Source: Sphingomonas parva (ex Maeng et al. 2020)
GTDB lineage: Bacteria > Pseudomonadota > Alphaproteobacteria > Sphingomonadales > Sphingomonadaceae
Length of the DNA: 64,000 bases
Reading direction: 5' to 3'
Assembly: GCF_004564275.1 (NCBI RefSeq)
Contig: NZ_SPDV01000009.1
Coordinates: forward strand, 62,001 to 126,000
A model generated the notes under the pieces. The model was not told the origin of the DNA. It worked only from the letters and a program-made list of their open reading frames with translations, and did no database searches. Positions 48,851 to 57,074 of this stretch are shown here, piece after piece. Position 1 is the stretch's first letter; every line of letters starts with the position of its first letter. A program made the translations under genes and the position numbers.

Positions 48851-51817
48851 TCAGAAGTCGAACCCGATCCGTCCGCCGAGGACGAAGTGGTCCTGGTCCT
48901 GCGGACCGCTGTTGAGCTCGGCACGCCCGAACAGCCCGAGCTCGCCGCCCGCCGCGAGGGGGGTGGCGTAGAGCATCTCGCCGCTCAGTGGCCGCTTGCG
49001 GCCCGAGAGGCTGAACGTCTGCTCGGCGAGGCCGAGGCTGCCGGTCTCCCGATCGATCACCTGCACGGAGGTGTAGGAGAGCGAACCGCGCTCGACGTGC
49101 AGCGGCTGCGACACGGAGAGGCGCAGGGCGTCAGCCTCGCCGAAGATCGAACGCTTGCTCAGCGCGGCGGCGAACGCGGTGCTGAGCACGCCGTCGCCGC
49201 TGGTCGCCAGGCCCTGCTCGCCGACCATGCCCGAACGCGTGCGTCCGCCGGTGGCAGAGAGAGCGAGAGTGACGTGGCGGCCGATCTCAGCCGATGCCCC
49301 GAACGTGATCGTGTCGCTCACCGCGCCCTGATCGAGGTCGCTCTCGTAGCGCGACTGCACGCCGAGAAGGCCGTTCGCCTCGTTAACCCGGGCATAAGCG
49401 GCGCTGACGGTGAGTCCGGGAGCTGCCTTGTGGGCAATGCGCACGTTCAGTGCCTTGGCCTTGAACGGATCAACCCCGTCGAAGGCAAGCCGCTCCTCGT
49501 CCGAGCGCCATCTACGCCGATGGTCGAGATGCTGGCTGGTCCAGCCGAACGAGACGGTGGTGCCGGCGCCCAGCGTCGCGTCGACGGCCGCGAACGGTCC
49601 GCCCGAAGCGAGGCCGAGCAGCGGGTTGACGCCGCCGGCGGTTCCGTAATCCGAGCTCAGGCCGAGCCCGTTCATCCCGTTCATCGCCATGCCGCCCTGG
49701 CCGAAGCCGGCGCTGAAGCCGAAGCGCTGCTCCGGGCTGGTCAGGCGCAGCCACGACTGGGCCATGGGCGAATAGCCCTGGCGGATGAGGTTCGCATCGG
49801 GGCTCAGCGAGGCAATGCCCGCCTGCCAGCCGCCGCGATCCGGGCTGGAAAGCATCGCGACGTCGGTGAAGCCGCTGCCGCCCTTGATCCAGTCCTTCAT
49901 CCGCTGCTCTACGAAGCGCTGGAAATATTCCGAGGCGCCCGTGAGCGTGCCGACCTTGCCGACCAGTGCGCTGGACAGCGGCACCGCGAAGTCGCGGAAG
50001 GTGCCGCCGATCGGCTCGTACAGGTGGTAGTAGACGCCGTCGGCTTCCCAGGTGGTCTGGACGCCGGCCGCGCGCACCTGGGCTGCCAGCATCTCGGTTT
50101 TAACGCCGCCCTTCATCTCGAAGAAACGGAGCGTGTTGAAGTCGAGCGGCGACTGGGATGCGGTGACGTCCAGCATGCCGTGGCCGTAGACCGGGTCGAC
50201 GCCGGGAGCGCCGAGGTCGCGGGCCGAGCGCAGCATGATGTCGACCGTTTCCTTCGGATAATTGGCGAGCCACGGCCAGCGATCGTGGAGCAGGGTGATC
50301 GCTCCCGAGACGAGCGGCGCTGCGAACGAGGTGCCGCTACGACGGATGAAACCGCCGTCGCCGTCCGGAAGCAGGATCAACTCACCCGGCGCGACCATGA
50401 AATTGTTCATCAGCGTGTCGCGACAGAGCAGGCCATTGGTGAAGCACGCGGTTCCGGGCCGGTTCGAGAAACTGGAGATGTTCCCGGAGGGATCGACCGA
50501 TCCCACGACGATCATCGCGGGCGCGTTCTTCAGATCCCAGGTGATGTTGGTCAGCTGGGTCGAGCCGTCGTTGCCGGCGGCGATCACGAAGACCATCTTC
50601 GTGCCGGCGCTGGCCGGATCGGAGAAGGCGGCAACCTGCGGATCGGCGAAGACGTTCTTCCATTCCGGATGCAGCGTGAAGCCCGGCACGCCCAGCGACA
50701 TGTTGATGACGCTCGCGCCGCGCGCACCGAGAGCGACGATGCCGTCCCTCACCGTCGCGAACGACGTGGTATTGCTCGCGTCATACGGATTGAACGCGAC
50801 GACGCTGGCGTTCGGCGCAATTCCCATCACGCCCTGGCCGTCGTGCGCCGCCACCATCAGGCTCGCCACGCCGACGCCGTGGCCGCCGACCACGGCGGAG
50901 CCGCCGCCGGAATAGGCGATGTTGTCGGCAAGGTCCGGGTCGCCCGAAGCCGTGGCGTCGATAAGCCCGATGATGCTGTCCGCGCCGGAGCCCTGCTGCT
51001 GGGTGATCGCCGGAGTCCAGCGCACGGCGGGCATCCAGTGATCGACCCGGTCGATCCCCGTGTAGCCCATCAGCGTGTCGTACCAGTCCAGCACGAACTT
51101 GGCGCGCTCGGACGCAGTCAAGCGCTGGAGCGTGGCGCCATCGGTCGGATCGATGCCGTAGCGGGCGAACAGCGGGGCCGCGAAAGCCTCGTCGAACGAC
51201 TTGCCGGTCGCCTTGCCGATCGATGCACCCCAGGCAAGCTCGGTCTGCGACATCATCTCGTTGAGCTTCGACTCCAGCGTCGGGGCCGCGAGCGGATCGG
51301 CGAGCAACGGCGTGGTCTCGCGCCAGAAGATCCCGAAATTCGTCCAATAGTGACCGATATGGGAGAGAGACTGGGCGCTCCCGTCGAACGGCTGGATCAC
51401 GTCGCCGAACGGCTCGCCGCCGATGAACGGCTGGATGACATCACCGTCTTCCCCGCCGGTGCCGGCGAAAGGCTGGATGACATCGCCGAACGCGTCGCCC
51501 CAGAATTCCATGACGTTGCCGGTGAACGGCTGGATGACGTCGCCGAAGGCTTCGCCGCTGCCCGCAAAGGGCTGGATGACGTCGCCGTCTTCCCTTCCGG
51601 TTCCAACGAACGGCTGGATCACGTCGCCGAATGCGTCGGCCGTGTTCCAGAAGGGCTGGAGGATCTCGCTGTGCGGCTTCAGTACCGGCGCGGTCGAAGG
51701 CGCTGCCGGCTTCGGCGTCAGTTTGATCGACACCAACTGTGCGTTGGCGGCCGTTCCGACCGACAAGCTGCTCAGAGCTGCCCCCGTCAGCAGGAGCGTA
51801 GCGAGTTGTTTGCGCAT
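48851..51817 (-). CDS. S8 autotransporter serine protease with GDVIQPF repeats
   Basis: A 988-residue protein. The signal peptide is MRKQLATLLLTGAALSSLSVGTAANA (start ATG 51817 preceded by GGGGGAATGGGACT). Residues 51-144 carry repeats of GDVIQPF. The subtilisin domain has the catalytic Asp287 (IGLIDATASGDPDL), His313 (GGHGVGVASLM) and Ser497 (RRSGTSFAAPLVSGAI), with an AAGNDG segment between. The C-terminal 260 residues form an autotransporter beta-barrel ending with the strand HFVLGGRIGFDF, whose last residue is aromatic. The passenger would be exposed or released at the cell surface. It lies divergent from the double-glycine peptide gene, with 480 bases between, and may process or defend against the peptide. 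Confidence 0.9.
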   Translation of the reverse strand: MRKQLATLLLTGAALSSLSVGTAANAQLVSIKLTPKPAAPSTAPVLKPHSEILQPFWNTADAFGDVIQPFVGTGREDGDVIQPFAGSGEAFGDVIQPFTGNVMEFWGDAFGDVIQPFAGTGGEDGDVIQPFIGGEPFGDVIQPFDGSAQSLSHIGHYWTNFGIFWRETTPLLADPLAAPTLESKLNEMMSQTELAWGASIGKATGKSFDEAFAAPLFARYGIDPTDGATLQRLTASERAKFVLDWYDTLMGYTGIDRVDHWMPAVRWTPAITQQQGSGADSIIGLIDATASGDPDLADNIAYSGGGSAVVGGHGVGVASLMVAAHDGQGVMGIAPNASVVAFNPYDASNTTSFATVRDGIVALGARGASVINMSLGVPGFTLHPEWKNVFADPQVAAFSDPASAGTKMVFVIAAGNDGSTQLTNITWDLKNAPAMIVVGSVDPSGNISSFSNRPGTACFTNGLLCRDTLMNNFMVAPGELILLPDGDGGFIRRSGTSFAAPLVSGAITLLHDRWPWLANYPKETVDIMLRSARDLGAPGVDPVYGHGMLDVTASQSPLDFNTLRFFEMKGGVKTEMLAAQVRAAGVQTTWEADGVYYHLYEPIGGTFRDFAVPLSSALVGKVGTLTGASEYFQRFVEQRMKDWIKGGSGFTDVAMLSSPDRGGWQAGIASLSPDANLIRQGYSPMAQSWLRLTSPEQRFGFSAGFGQGGMAMNGMNGLGLSSDYGTAGGVNPLLGLASGGPFAAVDATLGAGTTVSFGWTSQHLDHRRRWRSDEERLAFDGVDPFKAKALNVRIAHKAAPGLTVSAAYARVNEANGLLGVQSRYESDLDQGAVSDTITFGASAEIGRHVTLALSATGGRTRSGMVGEQGLATSGDGVLSTAFAAALSKRSIFGEADALRLSVSQPLHVERGSLSYTSVQVIDRETGSLGLAEQTFSLSGRKRPLSGEMLYATPLAAGGELGLFGRAELNSGPQDQDHFVLGGRIGFDF
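51386..51667 (-). repeat. GDVIQPF protein repeats at the N-terminus of the S8 autotransporter
   Basis: Six copies of GDVIQPF and one EILQPF occur in 94 residues, separated by 8-18 residues of two kinds (GxGxExxx- and FxGEAFGD-like). The alternation of FGDVIQPF and EDGDVIQPF blocks shows duplication of a two-part module. No known ligand- or calcium-binding motif matches. Confidence 0.85.
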
Positions 51818-52297
51818 AGTCCCATTCCCCCGAAATATTGGGTCCGAAATGGACGATGCGCCGCTAAGCAATTCTAATCTGTGCTGGTTAATCGATTTCG
51901 ACTCGGGATCGCCGCAGTCCTTTTTCACCAGACGTTTACCATGAAGCCGCGGAAAGTATTTTTTGGCGCTTTTCCTGCGTTTGCAGGCTAGTGAATCCGC
52001 GGCTTTTCCTCAAAAGCTTTTGTTAACCACGGGAAAGTGGCCGATCGAGGTGCGTTCCCGCTCGGGAAAAAGCGTTCATTACCGCCGATACGAGCGGCCC
52101 GGCATCAACCTTTCCGCTGCTTGTTTCATCGGACGAGCCCATCCGGACAGCGTCCTTCCGCCAGCCCAACGGGAAGCTCGCGAAACGTCCCACTTCGGTA
52201 CGCTCAAAAATGACCCCTAGGCATCTTCGACGCGAATCATAGGCTCCTGCAGCGGCGCATGAGACAGAGAGCGCCAGATGCGAACGGGAGACGTCAG
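51818..52297. other. AT-richer divergent intergenic region
   Basis: 480 bases between the S8 autotransporter (reverse) and the leader-peptide gene (forward). It is visibly AT-richer than the coding DNA, with T-runs (51959-51964), the perfect palindrome CAAAAGCTTTTG at 52011-52022 and two copies of GCTTTTCCT. A short frame at 51963-52220 has no good start and I do not call it. The region must hold promoters in both directions and is a plausible target for MucR-like AT-tract binders. The ribosome binding site of the peptide gene is GGGAG at 52286. Confidence 0.5.
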
Positions 52298-52474
52298 ATG
52301 CGTGATCTTACGACAGCAGAAATCGGGCACGTCTACGGAGCCGGCGGCAAGGGCCGCAGCAGCTGCAAGCCCAGCCCCTGCAAGGGCTCGCGCAGCAAGG
52401 GCTCGAAGAGCAAGGGCTCCAAGAGCAAGGGGTCCAAGAGCAAGGGCTCGCGCAGCAAGGGCCGCTGCTACTGA
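52298..52474 (+). CDS. double-glycine leader peptide with a cationic KGSKS-repeat core (microcin-like)
   Basis: A 58-residue peptide. The ATG has GGGAG seven bases upstream. The leader MRDLTTAEIGHVYGAGG is 17 residues, matches the pattern of class II microcin and colicin-V type leaders (M-R-x-L-T-x-x-E-I...V-x-GG), and ends in GG as the C39 peptidase cleavage site. The core, 41 residues, begins KGRSSCKPSPC, then has period-five units of KGSKS/KGSRS and ends KGRCY. It holds 11 lysines, four arginines, no acidic residue and three cysteines (core positions 6, 11, 40). A C39 exporter lies in the same cluster. I do not recognise the core from any described bacteriocin. Confidence 0.8.
   Translation: MRDLTTAEIGHVYGAGGKGRSSCKPSPCKGSRSKGSKSKGSKSKGSKSKGSRSKGRCY
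52382..52456 (+). repeat. 15-bp tandem repeat encoding KGS(K/R)S
   Basis: Five consecutive 15-base units (AAGGGCTCGCGCAGC, AAGGGCTCGAAGAGC, AAGGGCTCCAAGAGC, AAGGGGTCCAAGAGC, AAGGGCTCGCGCAGC) and a partial sixth. The first and fifth units are identical, and the others differ mostly at synonymous positions or at K/R. Copy number could vary between strains without changing the frame. Confidence 0.9.
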
Positions 52475-52592
52475 GCAAGTCGTGCCGCCCGCTCGTCCGG
52501 CCGCGCCGCGCCGGGCGGGTGGCGCAGCTTAAGGGAATGACAATTCCGGCCGCTTATCCTCTGCGTCGCTCGAAACCAACGGGAGCGGGCTC

Positions 52593-53558
52593 TTGAAGAA
52601 AAGCAGTTCGGAGCTGGCGCGCGGCGGCGAGCCGCCACTCGATGCGGTCCAAGCCGGCGAATGGCTCGTCTGGCTCCTCGGCCAGCCGCATCTCTCCGAC
52701 TATCTGAACTTCGTGCGCGACAAGGTGATCGACGGCGATCGCATCAGTCCGCGGCTCCTCGCCGACGAATGGCGCCTGGCTAACGACCTCTATTATGAAC
52801 TCGAGCAGGGGGAAGCCGGCGCTGCGGACGGGGCGGAGTGCCTTCCGATCGGTCCCGATCTCGCAACACTGCAGCGTTCGGTCCTCGAGGATCGCTATTT
52901 CCTCGAGAGCTTCGACACGCTTCCGGTGGAAATCCGGATGGTGGAACTCTCCCGGCTCGTCGTGTCCCAGTCGAATATCGGCTGCGACTTTGCCGAGGGC
53001 CTGCAGAGGACCTTGCCCGATCCACGCGACGCCGAAGCCCTGTTCCGCTTCTGCCTGCCGCTGGACCGCTCCCAGGCGCCGGTCCGGGTTCGCAGGAGCG
53101 GCAAGGACCGTTATGTCTTCACTTCGCCGTCCACCGACTTCCGCCTTCACCCTGCGGCCATTCTCGAGGCTGGCCAGGTAACGGGTCTGAAGTCGTTCGG
53201 ACCGGTCGCGTCGATCCTCGCCTTTCCGGTCGGCTTCGGCTCCAATTTTCTCTCGGTGGTCCGCAGCGAGGAGCGCCTGCTGTTGCAGAACGGCTACCAT
53301 CGCGCCTTCGCCTTGCTCTCCGCCGGGGTTACGCATGCGCCCGCTGTCGTGCAGACGGTGACTCGCAAGGACGAGCTGCGCCTCGCGGCCAGTGACGATG
53401 TCTGCGAGGACCCGGCATTCTATTTCCGTGCCGCGCGACCGCCGCTACTGCGTGATTTCCTCGACCCGCGGCTAGGGAAGAGGCTGCGCGTCCGGCCGAT
53501 GGAGACGACCATCGAGATCGAGTTCAAGACCCGCAGCTCCAGCGGCGCGTTGATCTGA
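52593..53558 (+). CDS. protein with ParB/sulfiredoxin-like motif, possible peptide-system partner
   Basis: A 321-residue protein. TTG 52593 is the start, since no ATG lies near and GGGAG is eight bases upstream. The N-terminal half is helical (WLLGQPHLSDYLNFVRDKV, ADEWRLANDLYYELEQGEAG). The middle contains VEIRMVELSRLVVSQSNIGCDFAEGLQ. Residues about 225-255 read LLLQNGYHRAFALLSAGVTHAPAVVQTV, which fits the 'DGxHRxxALxxxGxxxxPxxV' box of ParB/sulfiredoxin-fold proteins. That fold includes nucleases and serine or cysteine-sulfinate kinases. The gene lies 118 bases past the leader peptide and ends nine bases before the convergent transporter. Its role in maturing or immunising is inferred from position only. 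Confidence 0.6.
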   Translation: MKKSSSELARGGEPPLDAVQAGEWLVWLLGQPHLSDYLNFVRDKVIDGDRISPRLLADEWRLANDLYYELEQGEAGAADGAECLPIGPDLATLQRSVLEDRYFLESFDTLPVEIRMVELSRLVVSQSNIGCDFAEGLQRTLPDPRDAEALFRFCLPLDRSQAPVRVRRSGKDRYVFTSPSTDFRLHPAAILEAGQVTGLKSFGPVASILAFPVGFGSNFLSVVRSEERLLLQNGYHRAFALLSAGVTHAPAVVQTVTRKDELRLAASDDVCEDPAFYFRAARPPLLRDFLDPRLGKRLRVRPMETTIEIEFKTRSSSGALI

Positions 53559-53567
53559 CACGCCGCG

Positions 53568-55706
53568 TCAGGCCGTGCGCAGGGCTTCCGGTCGCCTGAC
53601 GCGGCGATCCTCCACCAGCGCCATCCGACCGTCGATCAGTCGGAAGACGATCTCCGCCCGCTCGACCAGGATCGGGCGGTGGGAGATCACGACACGCGTG
53701 GCCGAGAGTCCGGCGAGCATGTCGGCGATCGCCTGCTCGTTCTCCTCGTCGAGGTTGGCGGTGCCCTCGTCGAGGAACAACGCATCGGGATCGCGGTAGA
53801 GCGCCCGCGCGAGCATCACGCGCTGACGCTGGCCGGACGACAAAGCGGCGCCCATGTCTCCGATCAGGCTCTGGTAGCCCATCGGCATCGCCTCGATCGT
53901 ATCGTGGATCCGCGCGAGCTTCGCGACCTGCTCTATCGCCCGCTGGTCGGGCGCCGGATCGAAGAAGGCGATGTTGTCGGCGAGGGTGCCGGTGAGCAGC
54001 TGATCGTCCTGCAGCACGGCGGCGATGCGGGCGCGCCAGTTGGATACGGTCGCCGGCGTCAGGGGCTTGCCGTCCACCAGCAGGCGGCCGCCGGTCGGCG
54101 TCAGCAGGCCGAGCATGATCCGCATCAAGGTGGTCTTGCCGGCACCCGAAGCGCCGACAATGGCGACGTAGCTGCCGGCGGGAATGTGGAACGACATGTC
54201 GCGCAGCACAGGCGCCTCATCGGGGCCGTAGGCGAAGGTCAGGCCCTCGGCGCGGATCCCCGGCGCGGGGAGTATCTCCGTCCGCGGGGAAGCCGGCAGC
54301 ACGTTCTCACGCGGTTCGGCGACGATGTCGGATAGCCGATCGAGATGAAGGTGGAGCAGCCGCCATCTCTCGGCATGGTCTATCAGAGACGTCGCGCTGC
54401 TCATGAAGCTCGATCGGTAGGACAGGAAGGCGAGCATCAGGCCGACCGTCATCTCGCCGGCGATGATGGCGAGCGCGGCGACGTAGACGACGAACAGGAT
54501 TTGGCCGGCGTAGAGGATGCTCTCCACGAGGCGGCTGGCAATCTTGTAGATCTGGCTGCGGTAGCGGGCCGAGACAACGTCGGCATAACGGTTGCGCCAT
54601 CCGCTCTCCCGCCGCGCCTCGTGCACGTGGAGCTTGATCGCGCGCATGGCGCGGATGCTCTCGAGCAGGAAGGTCTCCTCGTTCGCCCGGGCGAGGATCT
54701 CCTCCTCGGTGCGCCGTCGCAGGGCCGGATAGATGGCGAAGCGGAACGCGATGTATAGGCCTGTGAAGAGCAGCACGAGCAGCATCAGCTTGACGCTGAT
54801 CAGGGCCATGACGACCAGCGTGGTCACGGCGAGGAGTGCGTCGATCAGCGCGTTGACCAACCCTTCGGTAAGGATGGACTGGATCGGCTGGGTCGATCCT
54901 ATGCGCGACATCAGATCGCCGACGTGGCGGCTCTCGAAATAGTTCATCGGCAGGCGCACCAGGTGTCGGAACACGTTGCCGATCAGCTGGAACGACATCG
55001 ATTGGCCGAGCGTCAGCACCACCCAGGCGCGGAGCGCCTGGATGACGGCGTTCAGCGCGTAGACGATCCCGAACCCGACGACGAGCAGCCCCATCAGGCC
55101 TGCATCACCCTGGGCTATTGCCTCGTCGACGCTCAGCTGCAGGAAGAAGGGCAGGGCAAGCGCAGTCGCTTGCAGCAGCAGGGATAGGACGATCAGCTGC
55201 AGGATGGCGCCGCCATAGCCGGACATGCGCGTCCAAAGATCGGCGAGGCGGGTGCGCACCCGCGCATCGACCGGCCGGAAGACTGCGGTCGGGCTGAGCT
55301 CCAGCGCAACGCCGGTGAAGTGTCGGCTCAGCTGCGGGAGGCCGAGCGTGCGTCGGCCGACCGCGGGATCGAGGATCGTCGCGCGTTCGCCCGCAACCTG
55401 CTCGAGGACGACGAAGTGGTTCAGGTCCCAGTGCAGGATCGCCGGCAGCTGCAGCTTGCCCAATTCGTCGAGGTCGAGGCGGAGCGCACGAGGTGCCAGC
55501 TCCAGCTCGGCGGCGACGTCGATCAGCTGCGCCAGCGTGGCACCCTTCATCGATGTGGGAAATTTACGGCGCAGCCCGCCGACATTGACACGGTGGCCGT
55601 GATGCGCGGCGACCATGGCGATGCAGGTCAGGCCGCACTCCGCGGCCTCGGATTGCAGCATCGGCCGAACCCGGCTCGACCAGGGCCAATCGATGCCGCC
55701 GCTCAT
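53568..55706 (-). CDS. C39-peptidase ABC exporter (bacteriocin-type, CvaB/LagD-like)
   Basis: A 712-residue protein with three domains. The C39 peptidase (residues 1-130) has MLQSEAAECGLTCIAM with catalytic Cys24, WDLNHFVVLE with His97 and TILDPAVG with Asp113, so the triad is complete. Six transmembrane helices follow (about residues 165-430). The ATPase has Walker A GASGAGKTT, signature LSSGQRQRV, Walker B ALFLDEGTANLD and the switch histidine in VVISHRPI. Such exporters cut double-glycine leaders and pump the core. The stop of the upstream adaptor gene overlaps the start by four bases. The leader peptide at 52298 is the evident substrate. Confidence 0.93.
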   Translation of the reverse strand: MSGGIDWPWSSRVRPMLQSEAAECGLTCIAMVAAHHGHRVNVGGLRRKFPTSMKGATLAQLIDVAAELELAPRALRLDLDELGKLQLPAILHWDLNHFVVLEQVAGERATILDPAVGRRTLGLPQLSRHFTGVALELSPTAVFRPVDARVRTRLADLWTRMSGYGGAILQLIVLSLLLQATALALPFFLQLSVDEAIAQGDAGLMGLLVVGFGIVYALNAVIQALRAWVVLTLGQSMSFQLIGNVFRHLVRLPMNYFESRHVGDLMSRIGSTQPIQSILTEGLVNALIDALLAVTTLVVMALISVKLMLLVLLFTGLYIAFRFAIYPALRRRTEEEILARANEETFLLESIRAMRAIKLHVHEARRESGWRNRYADVVSARYRSQIYKIASRLVESILYAGQILFVVYVAALAIIAGEMTVGLMLAFLSYRSSFMSSATSLIDHAERWRLLHLHLDRLSDIVAEPRENVLPASPRTEILPAPGIRAEGLTFAYGPDEAPVLRDMSFHIPAGSYVAIVGASGAGKTTLMRIMLGLLTPTGGRLLVDGKPLTPATVSNWRARIAAVLQDDQLLTGTLADNIAFFDPAPDQRAIEQVAKLARIHDTIEAMPMGYQSLIGDMGAALSSGQRQRVMLARALYRDPDALFLDEGTANLDEENEQAIADMLAGLSATRVVISHRPILVERAEIVFRLIDGRMALVEDRRVRRPEALRTA

Positions 55707-56950
55707 TTTCGCATCGCCCGCAGAACCGGATCGAGGAACACTTCCCAGAGGCGTCGGCGCTCCAGCAGCAGATTCGCCGAAAGCGTCATCCCGGGTCGCA
55801 ACGCCTGCTCCGCGGCGCCGCCGCCGGAGGCGGGCCCCTGCTGGAGATCGACGCGGATGCGGAACACCGGCTCTGTGATGCCGAGGCCGGGATCGAGCGA
55901 GCGGGGATCGATCGGAACCTCCGAGACCCAGCGAACGACGCCGCGGCCGGCGCCGTAGCGCTGGTAGGGAAAGGCGTCGAACATCAGCCGCACGTCCTGG
56001 CCGGGCTTGACGAAGCCGATCGCGCGCGAGGGGGCGTAGAGCTGGACCTCGGTCCTGCCGGCGGGCGGGCGAATGGTGACCAGCGGAGCGCCGGCCTCCG
56101 CGCTTTGCCCCGTTCGCGCGGCAATGTCCCCGACGACACCGCCGACCGGGGCGGTGAGGACGAGACGGTCGAGGCGAAGCAGGGCGGCGCGCTGATCGGC
56201 AAGCGCGGCACGCTGCGCGACGATTTCCGCCTGCGACTGCTCGGAATCGATCCGCCGCGACGCGATCTGCGTGTCGAGCCCGCGCAGCGTCTCGCGCTGG
56301 GTCGCCAGCCGCTCGGCGAGCCGCTCCAGCTCCAGCCGCTGCGAAAGGAGCTCGCCGCGGCTCTCCTCGACCTGACGCTGCGTACCGGCGCCTTCCTCGG
56401 CGAGACGGACGGCCCGCCGATGATTGGCCTCGGCAAGGGCGATCTGGCCGCTGACCAGGCTGCGCTGACGTTCGAGCGAGGTGATCGACGCGATCAAGCC
56501 GGTCTTCTGCTGGGCGATCCCGCTTGCATCGGAGGCGCCGAGGCTGGAGGCGAGCGCCTGCTGGCGGGCGAGGGCAGCGTCCTGCCGTTCGAGCTCGGCG
56601 AGCCTGCCGGAGAGGCCTTCTCCTCCCGCGTCGCGACCGACGGCGAGCGAGAGCGCGACCAACGGTGCGCCCGCCGCGACCTCAGCGCCCTCCTCGACAT
56701 AGACTTCGCGGACCAGACCGGGTGATGGGGCGGCGACATGGGCGATGCCGCTTGCCTGCGCGACGACGCCCTTCACCTGCACGCGACTGGCATATTGACC
56801 GAGGGCGAGCAGCACGATCAGCAGGGCCGCGGCCCCGGCAAGCACGGCCGTGTACAGACGCGAGCCGGGCGGCACGGCCGCGACGACCGTGCCGGTGAGC
56901 CGATCGCGTCCCGCTTCGATCACCTCCTGCCGGAAGAGCCTGGTCGTCAT
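55703..56950 (-). CDS. HlyD-family periplasmic adaptor (membrane fusion protein)
   Basis: A 415-residue protein from MTTRLFRQEVIEAGRDRL, with one N-terminal transmembrane helix (YTAVLAGAAALLIVLLALG, about residues 33-51). A biotinyl-lipoyl part is split (VAQASGIAHVAAPSPGLVREVYVEEGAEVAAGAPLVAL and LVLTAPVGGVVGDIAARTGQSAEAGAPLVTI), with a long coiled coil between (about residues 115-265). The end is a beta-barrel domain. This is the CvaA/HlyD layout that links an ABC exporter with an outer-membrane channel. It overlaps the exporter gene by four bases (ATGA), so the pair is translationally coupled. Confidence 0.93.
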   Translation of the reverse strand: MTTRLFRQEVIEAGRDRLTGTVVAAVPPGSRLYTAVLAGAAALLIVLLALGQYASRVQVKGVVAQASGIAHVAAPSPGLVREVYVEEGAEVAAGAPLVALSLAVGRDAGGEGLSGRLAELERQDAALARQQALASSLGASDASGIAQQKTGLIASITSLERQRSLVSGQIALAEANHRRAVRLAEEGAGTQRQVEESRGELLSQRLELERLAERLATQRETLRGLDTQIASRRIDSEQSQAEIVAQRAALADQRAALLRLDRLVLTAPVGGVVGDIAARTGQSAEAGAPLVTIRPPAGRTEVQLYAPSRAIGFVKPGQDVRLMFDAFPYQRYGAGRGVVRWVSEVPIDPRSLDPGLGITEPVFRIRVDLQQGPASGGGAAEQALRPGMTLSANLLLERRRLWEVFLDPVLRAMRK

Positions 56951-57074
56951 TCCCCGTTGCAACCGCCGTCGCTGTCTCGCGGAAATCTCTAGAGGCTAAT
57001 CCTCAAGGCGCGGTTAAGGCGGCCGAAACCAGCGCTTTCGCTCATTCTTTACCGCCGCCGGTTATGGAAGGCCG

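Noticed and set aside
48887-51877. A 996-codon open frame on the + strand opposite the S8 autotransporter
   Set aside because: It is an arginine/alanine-rich antisense shadow typical of GC-rich DNA. The opposite strand encodes a complete protease with catalytic triad and barrel.
51963-52220. An 85-codon frame in the AT-rich gap upstream of the leader peptide
   Set aside because: No ribosome binding site, no signal peptide or membrane segment, and poor codon bias compared with the neighbours. The region fits a regulatory role better.
52382-52456. Possible CRISPR or other non-coding repeat array
   Set aside because: The units are contiguous 15-bp repeats without spacers and lie in frame in the peptide gene.
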